A stretch of 64,000 nucleotides of DNA from Stenogyne calaminthoides (GCA_037126765.1 JBBCBC010000050.1:496001-560000), one strand, 5' to 3'. Numbered from the stretch's first letter, positions 24,001 to 36,343 are shown. Program-made: numbers and translations. Notes: generated by a model not told the origin, from the sequence alone.

Positions 24001-24008
24001 CTCAAAAA

Positions 24009-25056
24009 TTGATATCGATCGTGTCAATACACAAGTATTGAGAAATTTTGATTGAGATTGATCAACTTTTTCTGACCTCAGAAATCTTGTATGTTCTGTC
24101 CTTTTATTCTAAGTATTGAGAAATCAAGATTTTCGTATGATCGATAATATGAATACCATACTTCATATTTTAGGCATCCAATGATCCCAATCTTAAGTTG
24201 TTGAAGTTCGTTCGATAATATTTTTTTTTTTCCAATTGAATTGAAATTTTGTCAATTTTATTTTTAATCAGGAAAATTTGGTCAAATCTAATTTACCTTT
24301 AGTGGAATACAACCACAATACAAGATTTTTTTTTTTCAAACTCAAATTCAGCCCAAAAATAGGCTAATTTTAAATCGTGATTCACCATTCACTAAAATGG
24401 AGGCCCTACTTCAAAAATGCATCAAAACTACATATGAATTGACCATCTCAAGAAATTGATAAAGACAAAAAAATAAAAATAAAAATAAAAATCGAATCGA
24501 GACCTAGAGAAGAACATACTTTAAGTCTCGCCCTACACCACTTGACCAATTCTTGGGGTTCACAATCGAGAATTTAAATCTAAACATAGAAAACTATTAA
24601 TTCAAATTTCATGTCAAACTTGAGCTTAAGCCCTAAAACTCTTGAAATTGAGATGAGCTCAATCAAGTGCAAGAACATTGAAATAATTGGACTTAAAGTT
24701 AGGTCATGATTTTATGGTTGCATATTTAATCATGTTTCAAGGTATGGGGCATTAGACATGTTATAAATATTGTAATGATGATACACATAATTCATTCTTA
24801 GTAAATCTTCCGTACAATACTTCAATCGCAATCTCGAATTTGAACTTACATGCAAATGGTCAAATTTGAGTTGATATTGATGAGGTCATTTCAAGTGCAA
24901 CAACGAAATTGATGGATGCAAAATTTGGTCACAATTTTATGATTGCAATATTGAAGACAACATGGTGCGTTGTTATATCGTATGGGAAATGCGACAAGTT
25001 ATGGAGTAACTTATAATAAAGTGCAATGATAATTCACTTTTTCAATATTTTATGAC
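24009..25056. other. Intergenic DNA, nothing recognised
   Basis: AT-rich non-coding stretch between two hAT-type MITEs. No supported feature. Confidence 0.5.
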
Positions 25057-25064
25057 TGTACATG

Positions 25065-25644
25065 TAGACATGCTAAAATAAAGTCGAAACTGCCGGTTCC
25101 ACGATTCCGGTTTCGAAATCGAACCGAAATCGTAAGATATCCAGTTCGGTTCCGGTTCCATCATTTTTAGAACCACGAACTGTCGATTTTGGTTCGAACT
25201 GCCAGTTATTTTTTTTTAATAATTTCAATGGTTTAGATCCCCTTCAACTCAATCTAATGACTATAATCATTTGTAGTGTACTACTAGCCTTCTACTAGTT
25301 TTACTAATTTACTATTGTTGCATTTTAATATTGTTCTAATGTAGTAATGTTTGATGATGTATCAATTACATAATTATCATGTATTTATAATTGTCTAATT
25401 ATAAAATTATGTATATTTTAACTATTGTAATCTTCCATTTAAATTCTCATAACAATAATTTGTCATCTAAATGTACATTTATTCAAATTTTGGATCCAAA
25501 AATTAAAAAACTAGAAAAAAAAAGGAGGAACCGCTGGAACCAGCTGTCCGGAACCAGAACCGAAACCGCCTTGACAACGGTTCGATTCCGGTTCCACCTT
25601 CAAAAAATTTGGAACCACCGGTTCTAGAACCGTGAGTATCTCTA
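25065..25644. mobile_element. hAT-type MITE with GGTTCCGGTTCC-like subterminal repeats
   Basis: Flanked by TGTACATG (25,057-25,064) and GGTACATG (25,645-25,652), an 8-bp duplication with one mismatch. Ends TAGACATGCT and GAGTATCTCTA are imperfect inverted repeats. Both subterminal regions are dense in GGTTCC/GGAACC and CCGGTTC motifs, while the middle is plain AT-rich sequence. About 580 bp, non-coding. Confidence 0.7.
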
Positions 25645-26284
25645 GGTACATGCATCTTGAATTTCCCAAAGTTTTCAATATTCTTATAATTATGTAAATA
25701 TTATATTAAGAGCAAGAATGCAATAAATTAATAAAAGTAAAATTTTGTCATAATTTCATGAATATTGCCGGATTCATATGGTATGTGGCATGGAGGATTA
25801 AGGAATGCGACACTCGTATAGTTGTAGAAAGTTCTAAGACAAAAATTTGTGTAAACCTACGTTTACTATGAATTTTATTTTTTTAATATCATTGTTATAT
25901 ACAAAAAATATTATTTATATGCTTAAAAATTATTATTGATATGTACAAAAACTATCGATATTTTAAAAATATAAAAATTATTACTTTTTAAAAAGTTAAG
26001 AAATTTTGAAACAGTGATAGTTTTTGTATATAATAGAGATAATTTTTTTTTACATAATAATAATATAATTCATGTATAAACCTGATTCACTTATTGAAGT
26101 TGTAATGAGTTTGTGAATCCTAATTTTTAGATTGGGCGTGCAATCTAAAATGAAAATGCCAAAAAAAAATCTGATCTAAGTTTTTTTTTTTTGTGTCAAA
26201 GGATAATACATAATGCTCTCTCCATCTGAAAATCATAGTCCACTGTTTATATTTAAGATTGTTTTAAATTATAATTAATTGGCA

Positions 26285-26545
26285 AAGTATAGTGTGAACA
26301 AGTTTCACGGTGAAACTGGTTAAGGAGTGTGATTTATATTACTAAAGAGTGTGATTTTTTTATTGTAAAGGGTGTGACGTTTTACTATAAAGAGTATTAC
26401 TCATAAAAGTGAAGGGTGTGACTTATATTATAGGAAAAGAGTAATCGAAATGATAATCGGCTTGTGACTTATATTACTAAAGAGTATGTCTTATAAAAAA
26501 AACCAAAAAAATTTTTAATTTAATGAACAAGTTTCACAGCATACC
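26285..26545. repeat. Degenerate tandem repeat around GAGTGTGATTTATATTACTA
   Basis: Five or so imperfect units related to AGAGTGTGACTTATATTA follow one another, bracketed by two copies of GAACAAGTTTCAC (near 26,295 and 26,525). No coding potential. Nature unknown; possibly a small decayed transposon. Confidence 0.5.
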
Positions 26546-28108
26546 AACTCTAATTAATTCACTATCTTTAATTTTAGAAAGATATATTTTATCTAAAATG
26601 CCTATATTTATTACAATATTATTTTTTCATGTTGTCATTCAATAAATAAGGTTAAACAAACAAATTATAGGTAATTAAAATTTGAAATTTTAAAAATAAT
26701 AAATAATATTTTATTGGTATGTGTAAAAAATGGTCAATCTTTTTTAGATGGGTTTTTTATGGTTAGGAAAGGTTTTTGACAACAGTGTACCTCTTTTAAT
26801 ACCATTGATCATCAATCCAATGGTTGAAATCATTTTAAGTAATTGCACTTCGATTAGATGTTTTACAGATCGTCTGATTCAATTCAGAATGCTTCGCCCT
26901 ATAAATAAATTAATTTAATAATTATAGAATGACGAAATTATCCTTTTTATTATAAAATCATACACACATATATATAATTATACATATAACCATATCAATA
27001 TCTTATTATTAAATTAAAACACTTTTAAATAAAATTAAATTTATTTCTACCCTATAATCAAACATTCTCATGGGACAATTAATCGAACTCGATTACCCTA
27101 AGTAGCCCTAATTATTTGAGTAAAACTTTTGTTGCCAAATCTTCCCTCAAATTTTGCTAGATAGACGCTCTCCAATTTCAATGGCGGAGCTTTGTGTCCT
27201 GCAATTTTTTATTTTTTTTTTGCTCTTTCCATTTTTTATGGCTTCAATTTCGACGGCGGAAGCTTTTGGGTGAGTGTTTCTTTGCACCTGTGCTGCGAAT
27301 TTTTCATTTAGGAGCAATGTTATTTTTGAATTATGCACGCATGTTTCTCTGACCTCCTCGCTTTTGTAAATCACATATCTATACATCCATGAGTATTTTT
27401 TTCTGTAACAATTTCTCAAACAAGTTTTAATGGTTGTATTGTTGAGTTCTTCAATTCTGGAATGTCGACTCTGTAAACCGCTGTAAACCGAAGCTACCAT
27501 TTTCAGCAGTTGACAAGGAACGAAACCTTCTCCAACAACGAAACCATTACTACCAATATTTAATGACAATCTCCAACCAAAAGAGAAAAAGAATGGTTCC
27601 TGTCGATTTTAAGAACTCGATAAGTTTCGAGATTTCCCTCCGTAAAATAATGTAAACTACAATCCAAATTTTGAAGATTTTTCTCGGCGAAGACCATAAA
27701 ACACAAAGAAATTAATTAATCTTCCATTAGAAATTTGAATGATCGGTTTCAATTGTTGAAAACTCCGTCATTTGAATGTCTTCTCATTAATTTCTTGATT
27801 GATTATTAAATTGATATAAATAGCACAAAAGGTTATATTATAAAAATTAAATTCTGTAATTTAAAAAATGTATATATAAGGGTGTTTTGGTAATTTTCTA
27901 TTTTAATTTAAAGAAAAATATTTTTTTGTCCTATGGCGAAAATGTGACGCCGCGTTAAGATTAAATGACATGTCAATTTTTAATTGGGTATCTAATGTTA
28001 GGAAAGACGAAACATTTTCTGACGGTAGAAAAACCTTGGATTGATGAACGAGTTAAATCAAAATTTGTACGAAACAGTCTCATTTATGAGACGGATTACC
28101 ATTACATA
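26546..28108. other. Intergenic DNA, no gene supported
   Basis: Non-coding AT-rich sequence. A 140-codon open frame on the minus strand (27,147-27,569) has no recognisable domain and lysine/serine-rich composition as expected by chance. The last bases before the CACTA element are the TCT of its target site. Confidence 0.5.
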
Positions 28109-28598
28109 TCTCACTACAAAAAAAATGATGTTTAACGACGGTTTTAGCGACGAAAATAACCGTCGCTACATCGTAGTCGACGGTTTAATGACCGCCGAAA
28201 AAACGGTCGGACTTAGCGATTATAAGAAACTGCCGCCATAGCGCATTTATTACCGCTTCTACTTAGCGAGGTTTTGCGATGCCGGGTCCCACCCGCCTAA
28301 AAAATCGCCGCTTAAAGATGTCGACAATCAACGATTGGTAGGGCAAACGCTATATTAGGCGCATCAGAAATAGTCGCCACTATAACCGCCGGTGTCAGGA
28401 CGAATAGCTAATGATAATTTTGTCGCCGCTAAAACCATCGATAAATCGAAATTTCGAGAAAAAAAAAAGTACTAGCTATGGTTCAACCCCTGCCCGCTGT
28501 CACTACTAATTACCACTGTTACTACCACCACCACCAAAGATTTACTTTACCGCCACTGGCAATTTTACCGCCGCCACCTCACCATGACCACCGCTGCC

Positions 28599-30187
28599 TC
28601 GTTGAATTTAGAGGCACGCAAACACGCTACACACGCCAAAACGAAAAATTAAAGTTCACCAACAACGAGCAGTTAATTGATAATTAAATTCGATAAACAT
28701 AAAATGTAATTTTTACAAAGAATTGCATACCTGATTCCTCCACTATGGTATCCACGCATGGCGCTTGTTTACTAACTGCACGAATCCGCCAAATTGAATC
28801 CCCGAGATGAATTTGCTAGAAAATTCTAACTTAATTAGAGATTTTATGGAGAAAATATGAATCGACGTAATATGAATTCCCAAGAGCTCATATATGTAGT
28901 GAAGACCCAAATTAAATCTTAAGCTATCCTTTAGAAAAATCCCTAATAAAATAAATCTCTTAGATTTATTTCCCATATAAATCTCTACTTTATTTAAATC
29001 TCATATATAAAAAAATCTCTACGATTTATTTCCATATATATTAAATCCTATAATAATATTCCAAATATTATTATTAAATTCTTATTTAATTAAATCCAAT
29101 TTAATTAAATATTAATAATAATTAATTCCAAATTAATCTATTATTAATTATTTCTCCATAAATTAAATATTAAATCTAATTTAACATTTAATCAACCAAC
29201 TATAATTAGTAAACAACCATTACTTGTTATGTGACCCATGTAGACCCTCATATATCGGGGATTAGTCAAATTAATGGTCTTAATCAACCCTAGACAATAA
29301 ATCGATATTCTCAATATATGAGGTACGTTATGCGGAAATGTGCAACTACACCGTAATTGAAACACGGGTTATTACGATTTCTCATTTCATTCGCGAATAC
29401 TCGATTAAACGCCTCAACATGATGAAGTTCTATTCAAATAACTTAATCAATTTATCTCTAATCACTAATTGATCACTTATGTCACACTTGGCCACAAAGT
29501 CCAAGTTGACGTGCATTAATTAATGACTTTGATCCAATTATGATGAGAAGATGAGTATTCTCTAAATCCACTTTGAGGAATGAATCCTTTTCGCTCAACT
29601 ACCACGCACACGCACTTCAGAATGAACCCAATCCAAGCCATATCTACCCATGGTTAGGGTGCAAGGCCGGTCATGGTCAAAGTTCATCATCCCACACATG
29701 TCGTATTTGACCTCAAGTCAAAGGAGTATCGCATCGCTCCCACTAACCGAGACACTGCAGATTACATATAGTGGAACTATATCAAATCGGTTTCTCGGAT
29801 GGGTATACCAATACCCCTAAGGTATTTGTGATCCATCATGAGATACCTAAGATCTCGTCTTAAGTGAGATCTTACTACACTCTCAAAGAGTATAATGCAG
29901 ATCGCATACCAATCTCCATTGTATCACCAATATCTCATTCTTGATGATCCTCGATTGGGGCCATTTGAGAATCATGCTTAGGTCATCCGAAGTTCTCACA
30001 CGCCAATGACAAAGAAGTGACTTCGAGGAACACAATAAGAATAAATGCAAACAATCAAACATAATATTCTAATAGGTGCAACGCCATATATTTAATATTA
30101 AATAAACAATAATATTAAATCAATGTTGAATATTATATGAGCATTATGTCCTTACAATGGATTGTCTCTAGTACACTAACACTAACA
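28599..30187 (-). repeat. 3' LTR of Copia-B
   Basis: On the minus strand it begins TGTTAGTGTTAGTG at 30,187 and runs to 28,599, where the expected TTCCAACA end is damaged (TTCAACGA). It pairs with 36,357-37,972. Confidence 0.9.
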
Positions 30188-30204
30188 ATCTCCCACTTGA
30201 ATTA
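30188..30204 (-). promoter_or_regulatory. Polypurine tract of Copia-B
   Basis: Minus strand AATTCAAGTGGGAGAT directly precedes the 3' LTR. AAGTGGGAGAT is the usual plus-strand priming tract of plant copia elements. Confidence 0.85.
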
Positions 30205-30449
30205 GAGTCAATCACCTACATGTCTAACCTCTAGACCATCAAAATGTCTAGTGTGTTCATGAACACTCAAAACCTTGGTGAAAGGATCACCCGGGTTATC
30301 CTCCGCGGGGGACACGTTCTAATTCTATCTCTCTCTAATGACTATCTCTTATAAAGTGATAACGCCTCGGTACATGCTTGTTTTACAAGTATTGATCTAG
30401 GTTCCTTAGCTTCTGCGAATCCTTTTTGAAAAGATTGTCACAATGAACT

Positions 30450-30997
30450 TTATTGATCTGCCGGGCACTTAACTACCCCTAGTTCACTTAAGAACTGTTT
30501 TATCCAGACAACTTCTTTGGTAGCTTCTGCCGCAACTATGTACTCAGCTTCGATTGTTGAGTATGCGGTAGTATCTTGTTTGGAACTATTCCAACTAACC
30601 GCCCCACCATTGAGAACGAAAAAACATAGCCGATCGTGATTTGTAATCATCACGGTTGGATTGAAACTTGCATCGGCATAAATGGGTTGCAACCAAATTT
30701 CGACCGGCCTCCATAGACCAAGAAGCAATTTTTGGTACGTCTAAGGTACTTAAGGATGTTCTTAACAGCAATCCAGTGAGGTTCACCTGGATTCTGTTGG
30801 TATCTACCAGTGGTGCTAATAGTGAAGGCCACATCTGGCCTTGTGCAAGTCATGGCGTACATGATGGAGCCAATTGCAGATGCATATGGTATATCCTTCA
30901 TGCGTTGGATCTCAGCTTCTGTAGAAAGACAATCCTTCTTAGACAGCTTTATCCCATGACACGCCGGCAGAGAACCTCTCTTAGAGTTCTCCATCAC
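30450..30997 (-). pseudogene. Copia-B RNase H and RT-RNase H linker
   Basis: Read on the minus strand, the segment from 30,997 shows KDIPYASAIGSIMYAMTCTR, RPDVAFTISTTGRYQQNPG and HWIAVKNILKYLRRT, the conserved stretch between copia reverse transcriptase and RNase H. After a frameshift near 30,700 comes the RNase H part, with AVSWNSSKQDTTAYSTIEAE and WIKQFLSELGV. It would remove the RNA strand during reverse transcription. The DADWAG-like start of RNase H lies at the frameshift and is damaged. Confidence 0.88.
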
Positions 30998-30999
30998 AA

Positions 31000-31733
31000 A
31001 ATCGCTTTTAGTACCTTATCTCGTGATGTTGATTTGTGGACAACCCCAACATCCTCTTGGATCTATCCCTATGGATCTTGATCCCTAAGATGTAGCGAGC
31101 TTCACCAAGATCCTTCATCATCGCAGTCTTTTGATACCACTCTTTTCACGGGATCGCATGAGTGGGATATTGTTTCCCATAATGAGTATATCATCGTCAT
31201 ACATAACTATGAAGACAATATTCTTCCCACTGCATTTTCAATATACGCACGGATCTTCCAAGTTTCTGATGAAGTCAAAAGATTTAACAGCCTCATCAAA
31301 TCAGATATTCCAACTCCTAGAAGCTTGCTCAATCCATAAATGGATCGTTTAAGCTTGCATACAAGATTAGATTTTGGCTTTGATATAAAACCTTCAGGTT
31401 GAGTCATAAACACTTCCTTATCAATGTTCCCATTGAGGAAAGTTGTTTTGACATCCATCTGCCAAATCTCATAATGTAGGTGTCTTTCACTTTGCAAAAA
31501 AAATTCGAATGGACTTGATCTTAAGAACCCCGGTGAAAAGTCTCGTCATAGTCTATGCCTTCGCGCTGACTATAACCTTTCGCCACCAACCTAGCCTTGT
31601 AGGTTTGTACTTTGCCATTTGCATCAGTCTTACGCTTGAAGACCCATTTGCAACCTATGGGTCTAACCTCTTTCGGCAATTCAACCAAGTCCCAAACTTG
31701 ATTGACGTACATCGAGTCCATCTCAAATTTCAT
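31000..31733 (-). pseudogene. Copia-B reverse transcriptase, frameshifted
   Basis: On the minus strand from 31,733: VWDLVELPKEVRPIGCKWVF, YKARLVAKGYSQREGIDYDE, then after a frameshift at about 31,510 WQMDVKTTFLNGNIDKEVFM and VCKLKRSIYGLSKLLG. The catalytic loop at 31,190-31,201 reads Y-D-D-D instead of the usual Y-V-D-D, in yet another frame. Copia-type (RVT_2) polymerase remnant. Confidence 0.88.
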
Positions 31734-31763
31734 GGCTTCACGTTACTTTCTCCGAGTCAACAT

Positions 31764-33002
31764 CTAATGTTGCCTCGAAAGGTTACGGGTTAAGCCCTTA
31801 TCCGTGATCTTCATGTTATCATGTTCTTCTACGAGGAAGCCATAATATCTGGTGATCGGATTACGAACTCTAGTGGACTTACGGAGTTGTGGTTGTTCAG
31901 TCTGCACATTCTGATCATGAAAATTTTGTGGTACAACGATCTCATCGTCAACCGAGTTCTCGAAGCGACGCCTCCGATGCTCCTTGAGCACTTCCGGATG
32001 CCTCTTGAAAGCGTGAGTTTGAACTATGTTGTTCTCATTCAAAAATTTACTTGGAGTTCGTTGCTCGGGCAATGAGACTGCAATTACGCTCCCACTAGCT
32101 GAAAGAGGATCACTTAGTGATAAACTTCCACCATGTGAGTTGCTGAATGCTCCCACTGATTCTTCGTCATGTTGCTTTGACAAGACATCAGTCTCCTTGT
32201 CAATTTGCGGTTCTTGAATTTCTTCAAGTTCTATCATCTTATGACCTTGTTCCTTGAATACGTATTCTTCTTCAAGGAATTTGGCCTGCCTAGAAACAAT
32301 TACAGTTTGTTTCTCAGGGAGATAGAAATAATATCCTCTAGTTTCCTTAGGATATCCCACAAAGTAACCGTTTTCACCTTTTGATTCCAACTTATCAGTG
32401 AGCATTTTCTTCACAAACGAGGGGTAGCCCCACACTCTCATGTGAGAGAAATTTGGCTTCTTGCCATGCCATATCTCGTATGGCGTATGCTCAACTGATT
32501 TGGATGGAATCATATTCAGAATGTAGATTGAGGTTTGAAGTGCGTATCCCCATAAGAACGTTGGAAGGGAGGAAAAACTCATCATGGACCTTACCATGTC
32601 CAACAAGGTTCGGTTTCTCCTCTCGGACACTCCATTCATTTGGGGTGTACCTGGAGGAGTCCACTGTGATTGGATTCCTTGAAACTTCATATAATCAGTG
32701 AATTCATGGCTAAGATATTCTCCTCCTCGATCTGATCGAAAAGTCTTAATACTCTTACCAAGATGCTTCTTAACTTCAGCTTTATACTCTTTGAATTTCT
32801 CAAACGTTTCAGATTTGTGTTTCATCAGATACACATATCCAAATCTAGAGAAGTCATCAGTAAAAGTTATGAAGTAGCCGAAGTGACCCCTAGCTAGAGT
32901 TGGCAATGGTCCACAAACATCACTGTGGATCAACTCTAGAACTTCTTTGGCACGAACCCTTTCCCAGAAAAGGGTTTGTTGATCATTTTGCCCTTTAGAC
33001 AA
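31764..33002 (-). CDS. Copia-B integrase, open over 412 codons
   Basis: The longest retroelement frame in the window. The catalytic triad is visible: D28 in HSDVCG, D91 in FRSDRGGEY and E127 in NGVSERRN, with the DD35E spacing of retroviral and copia integrases. Downstream are LWGYALQTSIYILNMIPSKS, the GKKPNFSHMRVWG block and GYFVGYPKETRGYYFY, the usual copia C-terminal part, then a variable linker with RKSTRVRNPITRYYG leading toward the reverse transcriptase. The first residues are a frameshifted reading; the upstream HH-CC region (32,936-33,313) is in another frame. It cuts target DNA and inserts the cDNA. It is part of a polyprotein, so the methionine given by the frame is not the real start. 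Confidence 0.9.
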   Translation of the reverse strand: MSKGQNDQQTLFWERVRAKEVLELIHSDVCGPLPTLARGHFGYFITFTDDFSRFGYVYLMKHKSETFEKFKEYKAEVKKHLGKSIKTFRSDRGGEYLSHEFTDYMKFQGIQSQWTPPGTPQMNGVSERRNRTLLDMVRSMMSFSSLPTFLWGYALQTSIYILNMIPSKSVEHTPYEIWHGKKPNFSHMRVWGYPSFVKKMLTDKLESKGENGYFVGYPKETRGYYFYLPEKQTVIVSRQAKFLEEEYVFKEQGHKMIELEEIQEPQIDKETDVLSKQHDEESVGAFSNSHGGSLSLSDPLSASGSVIAVSLPEQRTPSKFLNENNIVQTHAFKRHPEVLKEHRRRRFENSVDDEIVVPQNFHDQNVQTEQPQLRKSTRVRNPITRYYGFLVEEHDNMKITDKGLTRNLSRQH

Positions 33003-33313
33003 GATTCACAATTTCCATAAGACTCAAAGTCGAATGGGGCTAAGTAATTCAACTTTCTTAGCCTTGTGATTCTTTTCTCATTTGCATGACCAAGCCTACA
33101 ATGCCACATGATTACTAAGTTTGAGTCGTTTGTTTTGTATATTAAGAACATCATATCCACAATGCAACAAGTATAAACCATTAGATAAAGGAGCATTTCC
33201 ATAAACATCACCATTAAGTGAAAAATAACAATTATTGTTTGCAAAATGGAAGGAAAAACCTTCAATATCCAACATCGGAATATAAATAATGTTGCGGGTA
33301 ATAGAAGGAACAA
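32936..33313 (-). pseudogene. Copia-B GAG-pre-integrase (zinc-binding) domain
   Basis: Contains WHCRLGHANEKRITRL, LNYLAPFDFE and NCESCLKGKMINKPF. This gives the H-x-H and C-x2-C ligands of the zinc-binding domain that precedes copia integrases. The next domain continues in another frame after a one-base shift near 32,950. Confidence 0.88.
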
Positions 33314-33433
33314 AATAACAATTATTTCAAGTCTAAAACCAGAGGGTAAGTCTAAAACATAAACGCCAACACGTTCAGCAGCAACTCTTGCTCCATTCCC
33401 AACGTGTAGGGCGACTTCACCCTTGCCTAAACC

Positions 33434-33622
33434 TCACCTAAATTTATCCTTGAGACCCCGCACATTTGTAAAAATGTGTGAGCCACAACCCAGATCTAAT
33501 ACCCAAAGAACAAGATCATTTGTGGACATGTTTATCTCAATAACAAACATACTTGTTCGATTCTTGCCGAGACACCTTGTGTTTCTTTTCACCGCTAGAA
33601 CCTTACACGATCCTTCTTCCAA
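33434..33622 (-). pseudogene. Copia-B aspartic protease remnant
   Basis: The motif LVLWVLDLGCGSHIFTNVRG matches the active site of copia proteases (normally D-T/S-G), but the position after the aspartate is leucine here (D-L-G). If not a sequence error, the protease is dead. It is preceded by a basic region near the expected zinc knuckle, which I could not read in one frame. Confidence 0.75.
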
Positions 33623-34035
33623 TGCCCTTCACATAAAGTGGAGGCATACATCCTCCCCGCCCACCCGCTCCTTCTTTTGAATTCCACCTTTGGGCTTAAA
33701 GGAACTTGACTTAGAGCCTTTTCTTAGCTTTCCTTCGCTTCTTCTTTCCTTTTGGAGTAGAAGAAGTAGAGGCACTCACCATGAGTACTGGTTTTTCCTT
33801 AGCAGTGGAAGACTCAAAGGTCTTTATAGCTCGGGCATAGTCGATTCTGTCTTATTCATATTAAAGTTTACTACAAAACTCGAATATGAATCATGAAGTG
33901 ACTGAAGAATGGCATAAACAACAACGTTGGTTTTGAGCTCAATGCCCAACCGACCAAGCTTCTCGATTAGCCTATCATCTTCAATACATGAGGAGAAACC
34001 TTCCTCCGTCGACAGCTAAGATCTAAATAGATCTC

Positions 34036-34385
34036 TCATCGCCGTGAAATCTCGGAACGAGATTCAGAATCAAAGAGATCCTTCAGATGCTTGATCATCT
34101 CGAAGGGAAGCATTTTCTCATGCTGCCTTTGCAATTCGGGAGTCATCCCGAGTAGCATAACACACTGAGCGTGGGAAGCATCATCTTGATGCTTTTCCGA
34201 GCCCTCACTACAAAAACGCCTCGGCTTCTTACCGGACCTCAAGGGGTAAAGAGGATTGACGTGTCCAACACATACTCAATCTTTTCTTGCCTGAGCACCA
34301 AACACACGTTTCGGTGCCAGTCGAGAAAATTTGGCCCAGCCAATTTGTTTGTTTCCAAAACGCTTCTCAATGACAAGTTATTCAT
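34036..34385 (-). pseudogene. Copia-B gag remnant
   Basis: Starts on the minus strand at 34,385 with MNNLSLRSVLETNKLAGPNF and LDWHRNVCLVLRQEKIEYVL, a typical start of copia gag (UBN2-type). A stop and frameshift follow near 34,230. Then DDASHAQCVMLLGMTPELQ and MIKHLKDLFDSESR continue the gag domain. The remaining gag and zinc knuckle up to 33,650 are too damaged to read. Confidence 0.85.
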
Positions 34386-34983
34386 TTTAACAATCCTAGA
34401 GAAATAAAATAAAACGGGAATTAAAACACATAATTCCTATGATCAATATTCAGCAATCAAAATAAACATGGCCTTTTAATTTATTTTGTCTCCATTATTT
34501 TCGCATACTTAACGACCTCATCAGAAAAGTACGAATTTGTATCTAATACAAATCATAATGGACTAGGATCCACATTACTACCACCATAATCCCAGCGAGG
34601 GCTGATCATTATAATAGCATAACTGGTAGGTCTCCAAACCAATTGCAACACTGCAACTCCTAGTTTGTCGAAAACCTAGTTCTACTGATGTCACTTACCC
34701 TTTGTTCATATTCAGGGCTAGCAATAAACAAAGTTAAATTGGTTTACAACCATCAAGCTTGCTATTACATGTCCCTATAAAAGTCTCGTTAGATGTAGAT
34801 CCCAAAAAAGATGAGGGTCTTTAAAGACTATTTTAACGAAATCTCCTCCTTACTTTTTTAATTTTGATGGAAGACATCTTATCAAATTAATGAGAAAATC
34901 ATATTTAGTGAGGAACATTTTAAAGGCGGGGTATTAATTGCTTAATCGAGATCCAACATGTTAATCTACATCATATTTGAGCA

Positions 34984-35102
34984 ATTATTGGGCGCCGCCT
35001 ATCCAAACATTATCTTATACGGACTAACACTTATTTGGGTGCCATCTACCCAAAACAATAATACGGTCCGATAAATATTGGGTGCCGCCTACCCAAACAG
35101 TT
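34984..35102 (-). repeat. Three palindromic units in the Copia-B leader
   Basis: TTGGGTGCCGCCTACCCAA or a close variant occurs three times (about 34,988-35,006, 35,035-35,054, 35,079-35,098), 40-50 bases apart. Each can form a 6-bp stem (TTGGGT/ACCCAA) with a 7-base loop. They lie in the untranslated leader between primer site and gag, where copia RNAs carry packaging or dimerisation signals; that role is inference. Confidence 0.7.
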
Positions 35103-36343
35103 ATAATGCGGACCATAAAATGCGTTAACAGAATGTAAAACATGTTAACCAAGTGAGATTTTAATAATCTTTCAAAATTTCTGAATTTCAAAATCTAATT
35201 TTAAATTCAATTTTAAAATTATTAAACATTAATAATTAATCCAATTAATTATTAATTATTAATTGGTCCAACCAATATTCTGATTATAAAATTAAGCGTC
35301 TTATTAATTTTAAAATCAAATTTAATTATTTTATTTGTAGGGCTCAAATGTAATTTCAAAAATTGCATAGGAGGGCCTAGCCAAATCAAATTTGCTAGAT
35401 GGCCCTCCCCTCATCATCACCCAAATTCGACAGAGTCTGGTCTGTAATTTGGGACATCCGTATTCGTCATCAAGTTCAGAAAATCAAATCAGTTGCGTCA
35501 AACAACATCATGTGAACATTAATCGAAAAATAATCTAATTACTCTCGACAAATTTTAATTTTCAGAATAAGAATACGAATCAATTTAAGTAAAACAGCGA
35601 GCACGCGACGAACAGGTCACACAACAGCGATAAAGAGTGAACAGAATCGCCACAGTTGCGTCTTCATCAAGAGACGAATCGGCGCTGCTTGTGAATCCAT
35701 CATCAAATCGCAGACGTGAAAAGAGGTCCAAGGTACGGCGCCGCGACTGCCATCAAGCGCGTGCGACCACGCCACGTCGCCCTAGGTGTGCCGACGTGTC
35801 GTGAGCTTCGCTCGTTGCGGTCATGAGTCAATCGGCCGCTCCAAGCGGCGATTCGTTGAGCGTGAGGTTTGACCGCCGCCGCGAATTCCAATCGATATCA
35901 CCGCCGCGAACCGCGGCCGCGACTGCGCCGCCGCTCGTTGAAGGACATCGATTCGGGTTTCAACTGAGGAGAGTCAAGAGGGAACGGATCAGGCTGCGCC
36001 ATTCCGAGCGGATTGGAAGCACGCGAGACACCGCAAGGCGCGGCGTGAGCCGCTGCCTCAAGCGACGAAACGCGCTCCAACACCGCCAGCGGAGCGGCGT
36101 GCGATGATGTGAGCACGGGTTTCGAAAACCCTAATTTGAGGAAAACAGGGAAGACGAAGACGAAAGGAGCGCACAAGTGTGAGGACCAAATAAACACAAT
36201 TTGTCCAAAACAAACTAATAAGCCCCAATATCAACCCCACAAATAATTAACAGGTGCGGTACAAACCCAGTTTTGGCCGCACCGAATAAAAAAATTTATA
36301 AACAATCAATTAATTCAATTAAGCAATTAATAAAGAGCCTGAA

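Noticed and set aside
27147..27569. 140-codon minus-strand open frame
   Set aside because: No recognisable domain, no promoter or splice context, and biased composition. Could be chance in this region.
34205..34222. CACTACAAAAACGCC, resembling a CACTA end
   Set aside because: It lies in the Copia-B gag region with no inverted partner or subterminal repeats nearby; likely chance.
35703..36240. Several overlapping open frames in a GC-rich block
   Set aside because: They lie in the Copia-B leader next to the primer site, in many phases at once, as expected for GC-rich non-coding DNA.
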